A stretch of DNA of 64,000 nucleotides from Przewalskia tangutica (lineage: Eukaryota; Streptophyta; Magnoliopsida; Solanales; Solanaceae), in contig CM056738.1 of NCBI GenBank assembly GCA_029844215.1, forward strand, positions 64,013,593-64,077,592, read 5' to 3'. The translations under genes and the position numbers were made by a program. Shown one piece after another: positions 25,029-34,050 of this stretch (its first letter is position 1; each line of letters opens with the position of its first letter). Below the pieces are notes generated by a model. That model was not told where the DNA came from. It saw only the letters and a list, made by a program, of their open reading frames with translations, and searched no databases.

Positions 25029-26217
25029 ATGCCTCCACGCAAGGCAATCGGGGCCCAGGAGGGCAAGGCAGCAGAGGGAGCTGCGAGTGGAGTAGCGGCG
25101 GTCTCTACTGAGGCCACAGTACCTGAGACGTCAGACCCACGGCAAGGAACAGAGGAGATGGGTTACAAGGAGATGGCGATTATTGGCGGGATAGTGGCAA
25201 GGCACGGATAGGCCGGATCGCGACAATTCGGTGCCGTAGTACCGTAGTTCACGAGAACGGATAGTTTGAGATGCGGGACTTTACGAGCCGCGACGCGAGT
25301 TCTATGGGTCGAGGCACGAGGATGATCCGAGGAGTTCATCAAGCGATTCTGACGGATCATGAGTGATCAAGGCTTCGGAGACCGAGTCAGTGACCTTCGG
25401 TTCGCATCGGCTGCGTGATACTGCAGTCGACTGGTTTGATTCATGGGAGTTGTCCCGAGGGGAGCATGCGCTCCCAGCAGTTTGGGACGAGTTCTCAAGG
25501 GCATTTCTTGCACATTTCTTGCCTCCACAGATGAGGAGGGCTCGGGCCGACAAATTTTTGACGTTAAGGCAGACCGGGCGTACAGTTAGGGAGTACAACA
25601 TGGAGTTTGACTCGTTGGCTCGGTATGTCCCTGCTTTAGTAACGGATATGGAGGACAGAGTGCACCGCTACGTCACCGGGCTCGATGATTACTTGGCAGA
25701 GGCTTGTTCGGGTGTAGCTCTTCACCGGGCATGGACATTGCCCGCATGCGAGCTCATGCGCAGGTGTGATGCACGGAGAGGTCGACGGACTGACCGGGAT
25801 CAGCGAAGAGGCGTAGCAGCAGGGTCCTTTGGTAACTTTCGAGGCGGGCCGCCTCAGCGGCAGGTTAGTTATGCACCTCCGCCAGTACAGAGTGGTCCTC
25901 CTCAGTCTTCAGGACGTTTGGGGTATTCGGGAGCTGGTCAGAGCTCCAGGGCTTCTGGTTCACAGGTATACATGGGTTCTAGCCAGTCGGGTTCATGTTT
26001 CCCTCAGTGTGCACGATGCGGCAGGCGTCATCCCGGGGAATGTCGTCTTTTTACTGGTGCTTGTTTTACCTGCGGCCATCAGGGCCATGTGACGAGAAAC
26101 TGTCCTAATAGGAAGGATACAGGCAGCAGGACTCAGCCTACCGGGTCAGTGGCAGGTTCATCACCTTCTACAGCTATGCCTGCGACAGATGTGCCTATGA
26201 TTAGAGTGAAGCGGTAG
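25029..26217 (+). pseudogene. gag: Element B gag (stop at end, no pol follows)
   Basis: The start at 25029 gives MPPRKAIGAQEGKAAEGAAS. The frame is open to 25211, shifts in 25190-25360, then is open 25363-26217. The second part has the retrotransposon gag domain (DTAVDWFDSWELSRGEHALP through EYNMEFDSLARYVP), then a Gln/Gly/Ser-rich linker and two zinc motifs, CARCGRRHPGEC and CFTCGHQGHVTRNC. Gag ends in its own TAG. Unlike A, no protease follows; the next 0.9 kb is the non-coding module. CAG at 25024-25026 sits 2 nt before the ATG, like a splice acceptor. One region of frameshift could be sequence error, so the gene may be intact in reality. Confidence 0.88.
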
Positions 26218-27141
26218 ATACAGGTATATCCTTAACCCTCTAGAGATTTGTATATGTGATAAGATGAGTATATTTTAAGTGTTATGTTCAGATAGCATTA
26301 TGATAAATTGTGATTTAGAGGCCTGGTTAGTAAAGGGGAAGTTGGGTACATAGAAAGTGTGAGCCTTAGAGTTTTATACGTGGAGACCTTAGAGGCGAGG
26401 CCGTCTTGAGTGGGTGATTTTGCGGTTGGTCTTTGTCGATGTACTTGGTATGCGGGGAAATATTGTGGGATAATTACATGGGTAGTGTGAGATGGAAGTG
26501 GTTGCTTTCATGAAGTGAATTAGTAATATTGTTCCGGATCGGGAACAAGAGTTGGCGCGTTTAGGGGTCAGGTTGAGGGCCATTTGCGGGTCAACCCGCA
26601 GCCCAGAATGAGGTGGGGTCAGTTCGAGGTGGTCCCGCCAGGTGGTAGGGTCACGAGGGTGCTAGGCCGAAGTTTAGGTAACCATTGTACGAGTCCGTGG
26701 ATGCGTTCGACCAGAATCGGATCGTGAAGGCCGGGGATGGCCTTAAAAGAATTTGAGGCCAGTAAGATGACCAAGTTTGGAGGTAGTGACTCCAAGGTTT
26801 TGGAAAGCTGGCGATGACGGAAATATGGTACGTGTACTAGAAAGAGTTCGGGTGTCTGAGAAAGGTATGACGAGTAAGAAAGAGCGAACATGTGTTAAGA
26901 GGATGGAAGTGATCATTTTTGTGAAGTGAAGGCGCGAGGAGTATCCTTTGGACCAGGAGTGAGAGTTAGTGTTGTTTTACATCTTAGAGGTGATTCCTCG
27001 TTAGTTTGGATTTGGGTTTCGCGCGTATGTGATATTATGGCCATGTGTGGCATAATTGGTTTTGTAAAGTATAGTAGTGAAGACTATACCGACGCAAGTA
27101 CGTTTGGAGACTTAGAAGGAACATTCGGGACGAATGTTTCT
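26218..27141 (+). other. Element B post-gag non-coding module
   Basis: No supported reading frame. Shared landmarks with D, H, I and J include GAGCCTTAGAGTTTTATACG (26363 on), the inverted repeat GTTCC...GGAAC (26531-26546), the hairpin TGCGGGT/ACCCGCA (26585-26600), the GGTGGTCCCGCC and GGTAGGGTCACGAGGGTG blocks (about 26630-26665) and ATGCGTTCGACC (26701 on). It ends with the palindrome ACATTCG/CGAATGT (27121-27137). Compared with J it lacks the integrase relic. Confidence 0.75.
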
Positions 27142-27154
27142 AAGGGGGGAAGAA
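27142..27154 (+). other. Element B polypurine tract
   Basis: AAGGGGGGAAGAA directly abuts the 3' LTR start at 27155, the expected position for plus-strand priming. Confidence 0.85.
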
Positions 27155-27653
27155 TGTTATACCCCGTAGTTCCAGGGTATGTATGTGAGGACGTACGTAC
27201 GAGAATACGACAGAAATATTGGAAAGAAAGGAAGATGTGATTTTTCGACGGAAAAGTTTCCGGTTTTTGTGAAGAAAAAGGTTCGTTAATAGGAATTGGA
27301 TTCCCAGATTTGGTATTTGGGCTTCTTGAATTATATTAGAATTATGGAATTTTATTTCCGGAATTGGTCACGTGGGGCCCACGGGAGAAATTCTGATTTT
27401 GTGGGGCCCACTTTGTTTTCGAGATTTTGGCCATTATGGATATTTTCGGGAGATGAAATATTTTGGACGAATAGGAGGGCGACACGTGTCACCCCCCTAG
27501 GTGGCCTCATGGCCGAAATTTGTTAACAAGTGGCAAGACAAGTGGCCTTGTCTTGCAAGATATTTTTAGTTGGACAAGTGGCTTGTGGGGCCCACACACA
27601 CTTGTCCCCAATCTCAACCACACACTTGCCTTCATCCTATCCCTTGGTTGTCC

Positions 27654-27660
27654 TATATAT
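27654..27660 (+). promoter_or_regulatory. TATA box, B 3' LTR
   Basis: TATATAT, equivalent to 21901-21907. Confidence 0.5.
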
Positions 27661-29775
27661 GCACTACTAGTTGATGAAATCTCCCACACTTAACCATTTC
27701 AAGACAAGAAATTCCCTCCTTCTCCCTTGACCTTGCTCTCGTTTTGAGCCCTTTTCTTGAGTTAAATTTGTCCAACAATTCTTAAACTCTCAAGTGTTCT
27801 TCCTAAGGTGTTAGGAAGATTGTGTACCAACAGTTGGAAAAGATTTCACACCCCAACCTCTAAACTTCACCTTGGCGAGAGCTCGTGACAAAAACCACAA
27901 GTGTTCTTCACTTTTTGGAGTTGAATCTTGAAGAGAAGTTGGTTAGGAGCTTATGGGTTGCTTGTAGAGGATTGGGCGTAAAGATTTGGAGCTAAGACTT
28001 GCTTGGAGCGACATTAAGTTCTTGGATAATTTTGGGCTATTTGAGGTAGTGAATCTTAACCTCTTTGTGATTTGGTCATTATACATATATTATAAGTATA
28101 TTATGGAGTATGTAATATATGGAGTAAAGTTTGGAAGAGTTGGATCTTGTTAACTTGTTAAAAGAAAGGATTGGCCGTTTGCCATTAAAATGGTAAAAAC
28201 GTATCTTACTTGTGAAGAAGTAATTAACAAAGTAACTATAACTTATATTAAGAATGGAAATATAAGTTGGATGACTAATGAGTAATTGGATAAGTAAAAT
28301 GGACAAAGTTGGCCAAGGACCCCAACTTAAGGACTGTATTTACTTTGGACTGTATTTACTTTGGACTGTACTTACATTTTTGTTAAGGGGAAGATTGTTA
28401 AATCGCGTTCTGTTTGGGCATGTGATCCCCTTTTTAATTATTGTATTGTTATGAAGGCGTGATAGTAAACCGCGTTACCGTTTGGGCGCGTAATCCCCTT
28501 CTTTTACTTGTTGTTATTATGAAGGCGTGATAGTAAACCGCGTTACCGTTTGGGCGTGTAATCCCCTTCCTTATGTTGTTTAATTATTACGCCTTATATA
28601 TGGTATATATATTACGATTATTCGGGCCTTGGAGAAAGATGGAAAAGTGAGTAAAAACGGGGGAAGTGCTGCCCAATTTTCCGTAGAATTAGAGGGCTTT
28701 TTATTGGTATAAGTATTCAATGGTAAGAAGGGTTTGATAGAAGTACTATGACCATTTTAGGAGTGGAGTACTACGGGTGGCGTGATCTACTTGGCTTAAG
28801 GAGTAGCCGACGGGTTGAAGTACTTGGAGCGTTTTGCTATTTGTCGATAATCGCCGCGAGGTATGTGAACCTCTTCCTATCCTTTCTAGCATGATGTTTT
28901 GTAAACTATGTAGTATGGTAGACGTACATGTGCTAAATGAGTATGGTTGGTTCAAAACATAGGGTGTTATAATAGCTTTATGGGAAGTTAGTTATAACGA
29001 CTCTATGTAGGTAAAATAATGGTTTATTGATTGTAGAAGTTAAGAGACTTGATCTTGAAAGATAAGAGACTTGACTTAGTTTGACTTGTTATGAATTGTG
29101 TTAAAATGTTGTAAAAACCTCATTCGCGAGTAATGAGTAGTTGGTTTTAAAAGAATAATGTTTTCCTGATTTCGGAAATGAGAATAAGTGTCGAACAAAA
29201 CCACAGCAGCGTTAATAAAGGAAAATGTATTGACAAATAACTGATTGTTATTAAAATCCGTAGAAACCTCCATCTGCATAGAAGCTAAGATAAGACAAAA
29301 TTGTATTACATTTCCTAGATCATGGCTGCTGTAGCAAGATTGTTATAAACAAGAATAAACGGCTCACGCATAAGACATATGTTACTCAATTGTTTTAAAA
29401 GGGATTAAGACTATGAGTTATGAAACCTTTCTAAAATAAGAAACTTGAGCATTTGAAATTAGGCAAACTTGAACGTTTGGAAAATAATGTTGTTACTTGA
29501 TTTTACAAAGGGAAGTGTTTTGGGTTACTTAAAAAGATAGTCACTCTATTTTTATACTACGGGTATTGTGTGACTTATTTGTGAAAGAAATGGATCTTTT
29601 AAAAAGAACTTAATGTATGTAGTACTTTGGGGTTAAGACCCGGATTTGTTGTAATAAAATGTAAGTCCATGAGTATGTTGAACTTGCCTATGATTGTGGT
29701 GATAACCTTTGTTGTGCAAGTGTTGTATTTACGTGCTCTGGCGTCTCGATGGAGGGCGGCTGATTTGTTATGAAT

Positions 29776-30002
29776 GATTCTTTATCGAGTCCCATGAGAT
29801 GGGCGAGACACGTATTCCACCGATTCTTTATCGAGTCCCATGAGATGGGCGAGACACGTATTCCACGATTCTTTATCGAGTCCCACGAGATGGGCGAGAC
29901 ACGTATTCCACGATTCTTTATCGAGTCCCATGAGATGGGCGAGACACGTATTCCACCGTTCCTTATCGAGTCCCGTGGGATGGGCCGAGACACGTATTCC
30001 AC
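29776..30002 (+). repeat. ~46-bp tandem array in B 3' LTR
   Basis: Five units of the GATTCTTTATCGAGTCCCAT type. Adjacent units are almost identical, which suggests recent homogenisation. Confidence 0.9.
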
Positions 30003-30591
30003 GATTTATACCTAGGCTACGGCGGTGAGGAAGAGTTCCACGGGCATGAGGATGACTTTGAGGCGTGAGTCACGACTTGACATATCGCTTTTATGTTATG
30101 AGCGTAGTTTGGTTATCATACATGTCTCTGCTTTTATATAGATTATGATTTCATTTCTGATATTTTGATTTCACATACTTGGTACTGTTATCGACCTCCT
30201 TGGGGCTGCGTTCATGCCGCAGTAGAGGTACATCGGTTGTGGATCCTCGCCATAGGATCACGATTCACGTGTTGAAGCCCCGTTTCTTGAGGCTTATCTT
30301 TTGGTATGTTACCACAGTGCAGGTTCTTGTACATTCGGGGTATGGCGGGGCCTGTCCGTCATAGTTGTTATCACTTCTTAGAAGTGCATGTAATCGTTGT
30401 GGGCGAGTTTGTAAAAATGATAAGCTGCTCGGGTTTTTATGTATATATCTGAGGCAACTGTTTTGGTTGGCCTGTTTATATATCATGTCTCTTGTTTCAT
30501 GTTTATGTTTTGTTTCCGCTGATTTTCTCTGAAGTTGTATCACTAGGGTGCCCGGGGTAAGACACCAGTCACGGGCAGGTTGGTCGTGACA

Positions 30592-31110
30592 CGGAGGCCT
30601 CACCGATGTAAATCGCAGTACCTTATCAGTCTCCGATTATGATGTGTATTCCTTGATAGATCCGGGTTCTACTCTGTCCTATATATCTCCCCTTGTTGCT
30701 AGTAGGATAGGGATAGAGCCTGAGTCCATAGACCCTTTCGAGGTAGCTACGCCAGTGGGTGGTTCGGTGGTAGCTCGGCGGGTATATAGAGCTTGTCCAG
30801 TGACCTTATGCAGTCGTCAGACCCTAGCCGACTTGATAGAGTTGGACATGACTGATTTCGACGTGATCATGGGTATGAATTGTTTAGCTTCCTGCTATGC
30901 CAATGTAGACTGCAGAGAGAGAGTGGTACGATTCCATTTTCCTGGGGAGCCGGTTGTTGAGTGGGAGGGGAACACTGTATCACCGAGGGGTAGGTTTATT
31001 TCCTACCTCAAGGCTAGGAAGATGGTGCAGAAGGGGTATATCTACCATCTCGTTCGGGTGTTTGATACTGAGGTTGCGGTACCAGATTTTTAGTCAGTTC
31101 CAGTAGTCAG
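30592..31110 (+). pseudogene. pro: Element A protease (resumes after B)
   Basis: This aspartic protease matures Gag-Pol. The frame is open from the B junction to 31093. The active site is YSLIDPGSTLSYIS (Asp at about 30659), followed by VASRIGIEPESIDPFEVATP; DPGST rather than DSGA is familiar in plant Tekay-type elements. A stop TAG at 31091-31093 interrupts pol. The frame continues straight after it as SVPVVREFPDVFPDDLSGIP, so the stop looks like a CAG-to-TAG change. Confidence 0.88.
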
Positions 31111-31900
31111 AGAGTTCCCAGATGTGTTTCCAGACGACCTCTCAGGTATCCCTCCTGAGAGGGAGATAGAGTTTTGTATTGATGTCTTTGCGGACACTCG
31201 GCCTATTTCCATTCCGCCATCTGAGAATGGAACTGCCCGAGTTGAGAGAGTTGAAGGACCGGTGAGAGATTTCTTGGAGAAGCGGCTTCATCGGACCTAG
31301 TGTTTCTCCCAGGGAGCGCCCGATTGTTCGTGAAGAAGAAGGGCGGGGCGCTGCGCATGTGTTGATTCTGACGGTGAACAAGGTGACCATTAAGAACAGA
31401 TACCCTTCCTGTGATTGATGATTTGTTCGACCAGTGCGAGTGCGAGATGTTTCTCAAGATTGATCTGCGATCGGGCTATCATCGGTATGAGTCGAGGCGG
31501 ATGTCCCTAGATCGCATTCGGACCAGACGCATTATGAGTTGGTCATGTCTTGGGTTGACCATGCTCGGCGGTATTCATGGATTTGATGAACCGAGTGTTC
31601 AAACCATTTTGGACACATTTGTGATAGTGTTCATTGATGATATCTTGGTTTATTCTCGCTCGAGCGGGGCATGCGGAGCATTTGAGGCTGTCTTGTGATT
31701 CTCGGGGCCAGCGATTATACGCCAAGTTTTCCAAATGTGAGTTTTGGTTAGCTTGGTGGCTTTTCTTGGGCATATTGTGGGGCGATGGTATTCGGTGGAT
31801 ACGGCAAGATCGAGACGATCGGGACTTGGCCTAGACCTCTACTCCGCGAGTGCGCGACTTTGGGCCTTGCGAGTTATTATCGGCGGTTCGTAGAAGTTTG
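31111..31900 (+). pseudogene. pol: Element A reverse transcriptase, frameshifted
   Basis: Starts with FPDDLSGIPPEREIEFCIDV (about 31120-31185), the usual RT entry of this lineage. The active site FIDDILVYS is at 31630-31656. The parts in between (31250-31600) and after (31660-31900) change frame repeatedly. Element C's equivalent frame at 15667-16428 is intact over the same RT C-terminal part, so this copy is damaged or misread, not divergent. Confidence 0.85.
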
Positions 31901-32390
31901 CTTCTATCTACGCACCATTGACTAGGTGACTCGGAAGGCGGCTAAGTTTGATGGTGATGCGTGTGGCGGGGTTTCCGATTCGAAGGAGGCGACGGCCGCC
32001 CCGTTCTTACTCTTCCGGAGGTCGACGGTTATGTCGTGTATTGTGATCGTCGGGCATCGAGGTTGGGATGTGTGTTGATGCAACGGGGCAAGGTTATAGT
32101 GTATGCATCCCGGTGAAGAAACACGAGAGGAACTACCCGCATGATTTGGAGTTAGCGTGGTGATTCACGCCTTGAAGATCTGGAGGCACTATTTGTATGG
32201 GGTTCATGTGGATATTTATACAGACCACAAGAGCCTCGGTATATCTTCACCGGAGGAGTGAACTTACGGCGAGGCGGTGGTTAGAGCTGCTCAAGGATTA
32301 CGATGTTGACATCCTGTACCACCCGGGGAAGGCCAATGTTGTGGCAGGTGCTCTTAGTCGTAGGTCGATGGGAAGTCCATCGGATGTGCG
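31901..32390 (+). pseudogene. pol: Element A RNase H, frameshifted
   Basis: Homology to C's RNase H is visible as GYVVYCD (about 32027-32046), HGLKIWRHYLYGVHVDIYTD-like text around 32165-32225 and ARRWLELLKDYDVDILYHPG (32275-32330), then GALSRRSMGSPSDV. The first catalytic Asp region is damaged after YCD; no frame spans the domain. Confidence 0.8.
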
Positions 32391-33736
32391 TGGAGAAGAG
32401 GGCACAGTTCGCGATTTGCATAAGTTAGCGAGCATTGGTGTCCGGTTGATTGATTCTGATAGCAGTGGGGTTCGAGTTCGAGAGGTTGCTGAGTCTTCCA
32501 TCGTCGAGGAGGTGAAGAGGCAACAGTATGAGGATCCAGTTTTGATTCGGTATCGTGTCTGACTCTTCGTGAGGCAAGGGTCCTTTGAGTAGCACGATGG
32601 GGTGCTAAGGTTTGGCGAGTTGTGTGTTCCGGATGTTTGAGGACTTTGGCAGCGAGTTCTTGGGGAAGCACACGGTAGCGCGTTACTCTATCCATCGGTC
32701 GACCAAGATGTACCACGACCTTAGATCCGTGTATTGGTGGGATGGCTTGAAGAGGACGTTGCGAGTTCGTAGCTCGATGCGTGTTGTCGGCAGTAAAGGT
32801 AGAGTACGAGGCACGGTGGTTTGTTGCAGACGATAGAGATCCCGACCTAGAAGTGGGAGGGGATCAACATGGACTTTATCACAGGATTACCTCGCACTCA
32901 GAGGAGACATGATTCTATATGGGTTATCGTCGACGGTCGCGAAATCAGCCCACTTTCTTCCGTCGGGGCGACTTTTGGTGAGGATTATGCGGACTTTACA
33001 TCAGAGATCGTCGATCGCATGGAGTCCCTATTTCGATCATATCGCATGCGAGGAGCCCGGTTACGGCTAACTCGGAGGTCCTTCCGAGAAGGGTTTAGGG
33101 GCCAGTGAGCACGAATCGCATTCCATCCACGAGCAGACAGACAGTGGCGCACTATCCGCACTCTTGAGGATATCTTTGCGAGCCTGTGTTATTGACTTTA
33201 GGGGTAGCTGGGAGGATCATTTGCCTCTAGTTGAGTTTGCTTATAATAATAGCTACCACTCCAGTATTCAGATGGCGCCTTATGAGGCCTTGTATGGGAG
33301 GAAGTGCAGATCGCCGATAGGCTGGTTCGATGTGGGCGAGGTGCAGTTTGTGGGATCAGATTTGGTGCAGCAGGCAGTGGATAAGGTGAAGCTTATCCAG
33401 GAGAGGTTGCTGACAGCTCAGAGTCGACAGAAGTCATATGCAGATCATCGTCGTCGGCATCTGGAGTTCGAGGTTGATGATTGGGTTTTCCTGAAGGTGT
33501 CACCCATGAAGGGTGTGATGAGATTCGGGAAGAAAGGGAAACTCAGCCCAAGGTACATTGGGCCGTATCAGATTGTCCGCAGGGTAGGCAAGGTTGCCTA
33601 TGAGTTGGATCTGCCGTCCGATCTGGAGGCAGTGCATCCGGTTTTTCACGTTTCTATGTTGAGGAGATGTATCGGGGATCCATCTAGGGTACACCCGATT
33701 GACGATGTCCAGGTGACCGAGGGGTTATCGTATGAG
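32391..33736 (+). pseudogene. pol: Element A integrase
   Basis: The zinc-binding N-terminal part (32540-32800) is frameshifted. The catalytic core shows MDFITGLPRTQRRHDSIWVI (32869-32928) and then breaks up. From 33164 a clean frame runs to 33922: HLPLVEFAYNNSYHSSIQMA, PYEALYGRKCRSPIGW, the GPYQIVRRVGKVAYELDLP C-terminal motif and HPVFHVSMLRR. The order and motifs are those of a Ty3/gypsy integrase. The second catalytic Asp and the Glu are not readable in this copy. Confidence 0.87.
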
Positions 33737-33922
33737 GAGATTCCCATAGCGATAGTCGATCGTCAGGTTAGGCGTCTGCGGACCAAGGACGTGGCTTCCG
33801 TCAAAGTCTTGTGGCGGAACGAGCTCAGGGAGGAGATGACGTGGGAAGCTGAGGAGGACATGAGACAGAAGTATCCTCACCTATTCCCCACACCTCCAGG
33901 TAATTCACTTTCCTACTTGTAA
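33737..33922 (+). CDS. pol: Element A C-terminal chromodomain (end of pol)
   Basis: Residues about 192-245 of the frame that opens at 33164 read IPIAIVDRQVRRLRTKDVAS, then VKVLWRNELREEMTWEAEED and MRQKYPHLF. The VKVLWRN and TWE motifs are the chromodomain core of Tekay/Del chromoviruses; such domains recognise methylated histone H3 in related elements. The frame ends in TAA at 33920-33922. This is the best marker for lineage in the window. Confidence 0.85.
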   Translation, partial: EIPIAIVDRQVRRLRTKDVASVKVLWRNELREEMTWEAEEDMRQKYPHLFPTPPGNSLSYL

Positions 33923-34017
33923 ATTTTTATTGCCATATATGCCTAAGTGTTGTTTTGTGGCCGTATGTGGCATTTGCAAACTGTTTAAGCTTTATCGTTA
34001 ACTGTCTTGGGAAGGAA

Positions 34018-34050
34018 CATTCGGGACGAATGTTTCTAAGGAGGGGAGAA
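34018..34050 (+). other. Element A palindrome and polypurine tract
   Basis: The palindrome ACATTCG/CGAATGT (34018-34034) is followed by AAGGAGGGGAGAA (34038-34050) abutting the LTR. Sequence 33923-34017 between pol and this site is untranslated. Confidence 0.82.

Larger units (their letters stand above)
2412..30591 (+). mobile_element. Element B: gag-only Tekay-like LTR retrotransposon, holding C and D
   Basis: B starts TGTTATACC and ends TCGTGACA. It interrupts A between gag and protease. Left flank CAGGA (2407-2411) and right flank CGGAG (30592-30596) agree as a 5-bp target duplication if the right copy lost the A of CAG, an alteration seen throughout the window. Without C, B is about 9.19 kb: LTRs of ~3.42 and 3.44 kb and a 2.33 kb interior. 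The interior has PBS, gag, a non-coding module and a polypurine tract, with no protease, RT or integrase. The near-identical LTRs imply recent insertion. Confidence 0.88.
27155..30591 (+). repeat. Element B 3' LTR
   Basis: 3,437 bp, TGTTATACC...TCGTGACA. It is intact and serves as reference for the split 5' copy. TATATAT is at 27654-27660 and donor-like GAG/GTAGTG has its intron side from 28046. It has two rather than three full TGGACTGTATTTACTT-type repeats and five rather than four 46-bp units, so arrays changed after or during insertion. Confidence 0.92.

Noticed and set aside
33085..33160. Host gene fragments between elements
   Set aside because: All sequence in the window can be assigned to an LTR or interior of elements A to J; no unassigned gap of more than a few bases remains.
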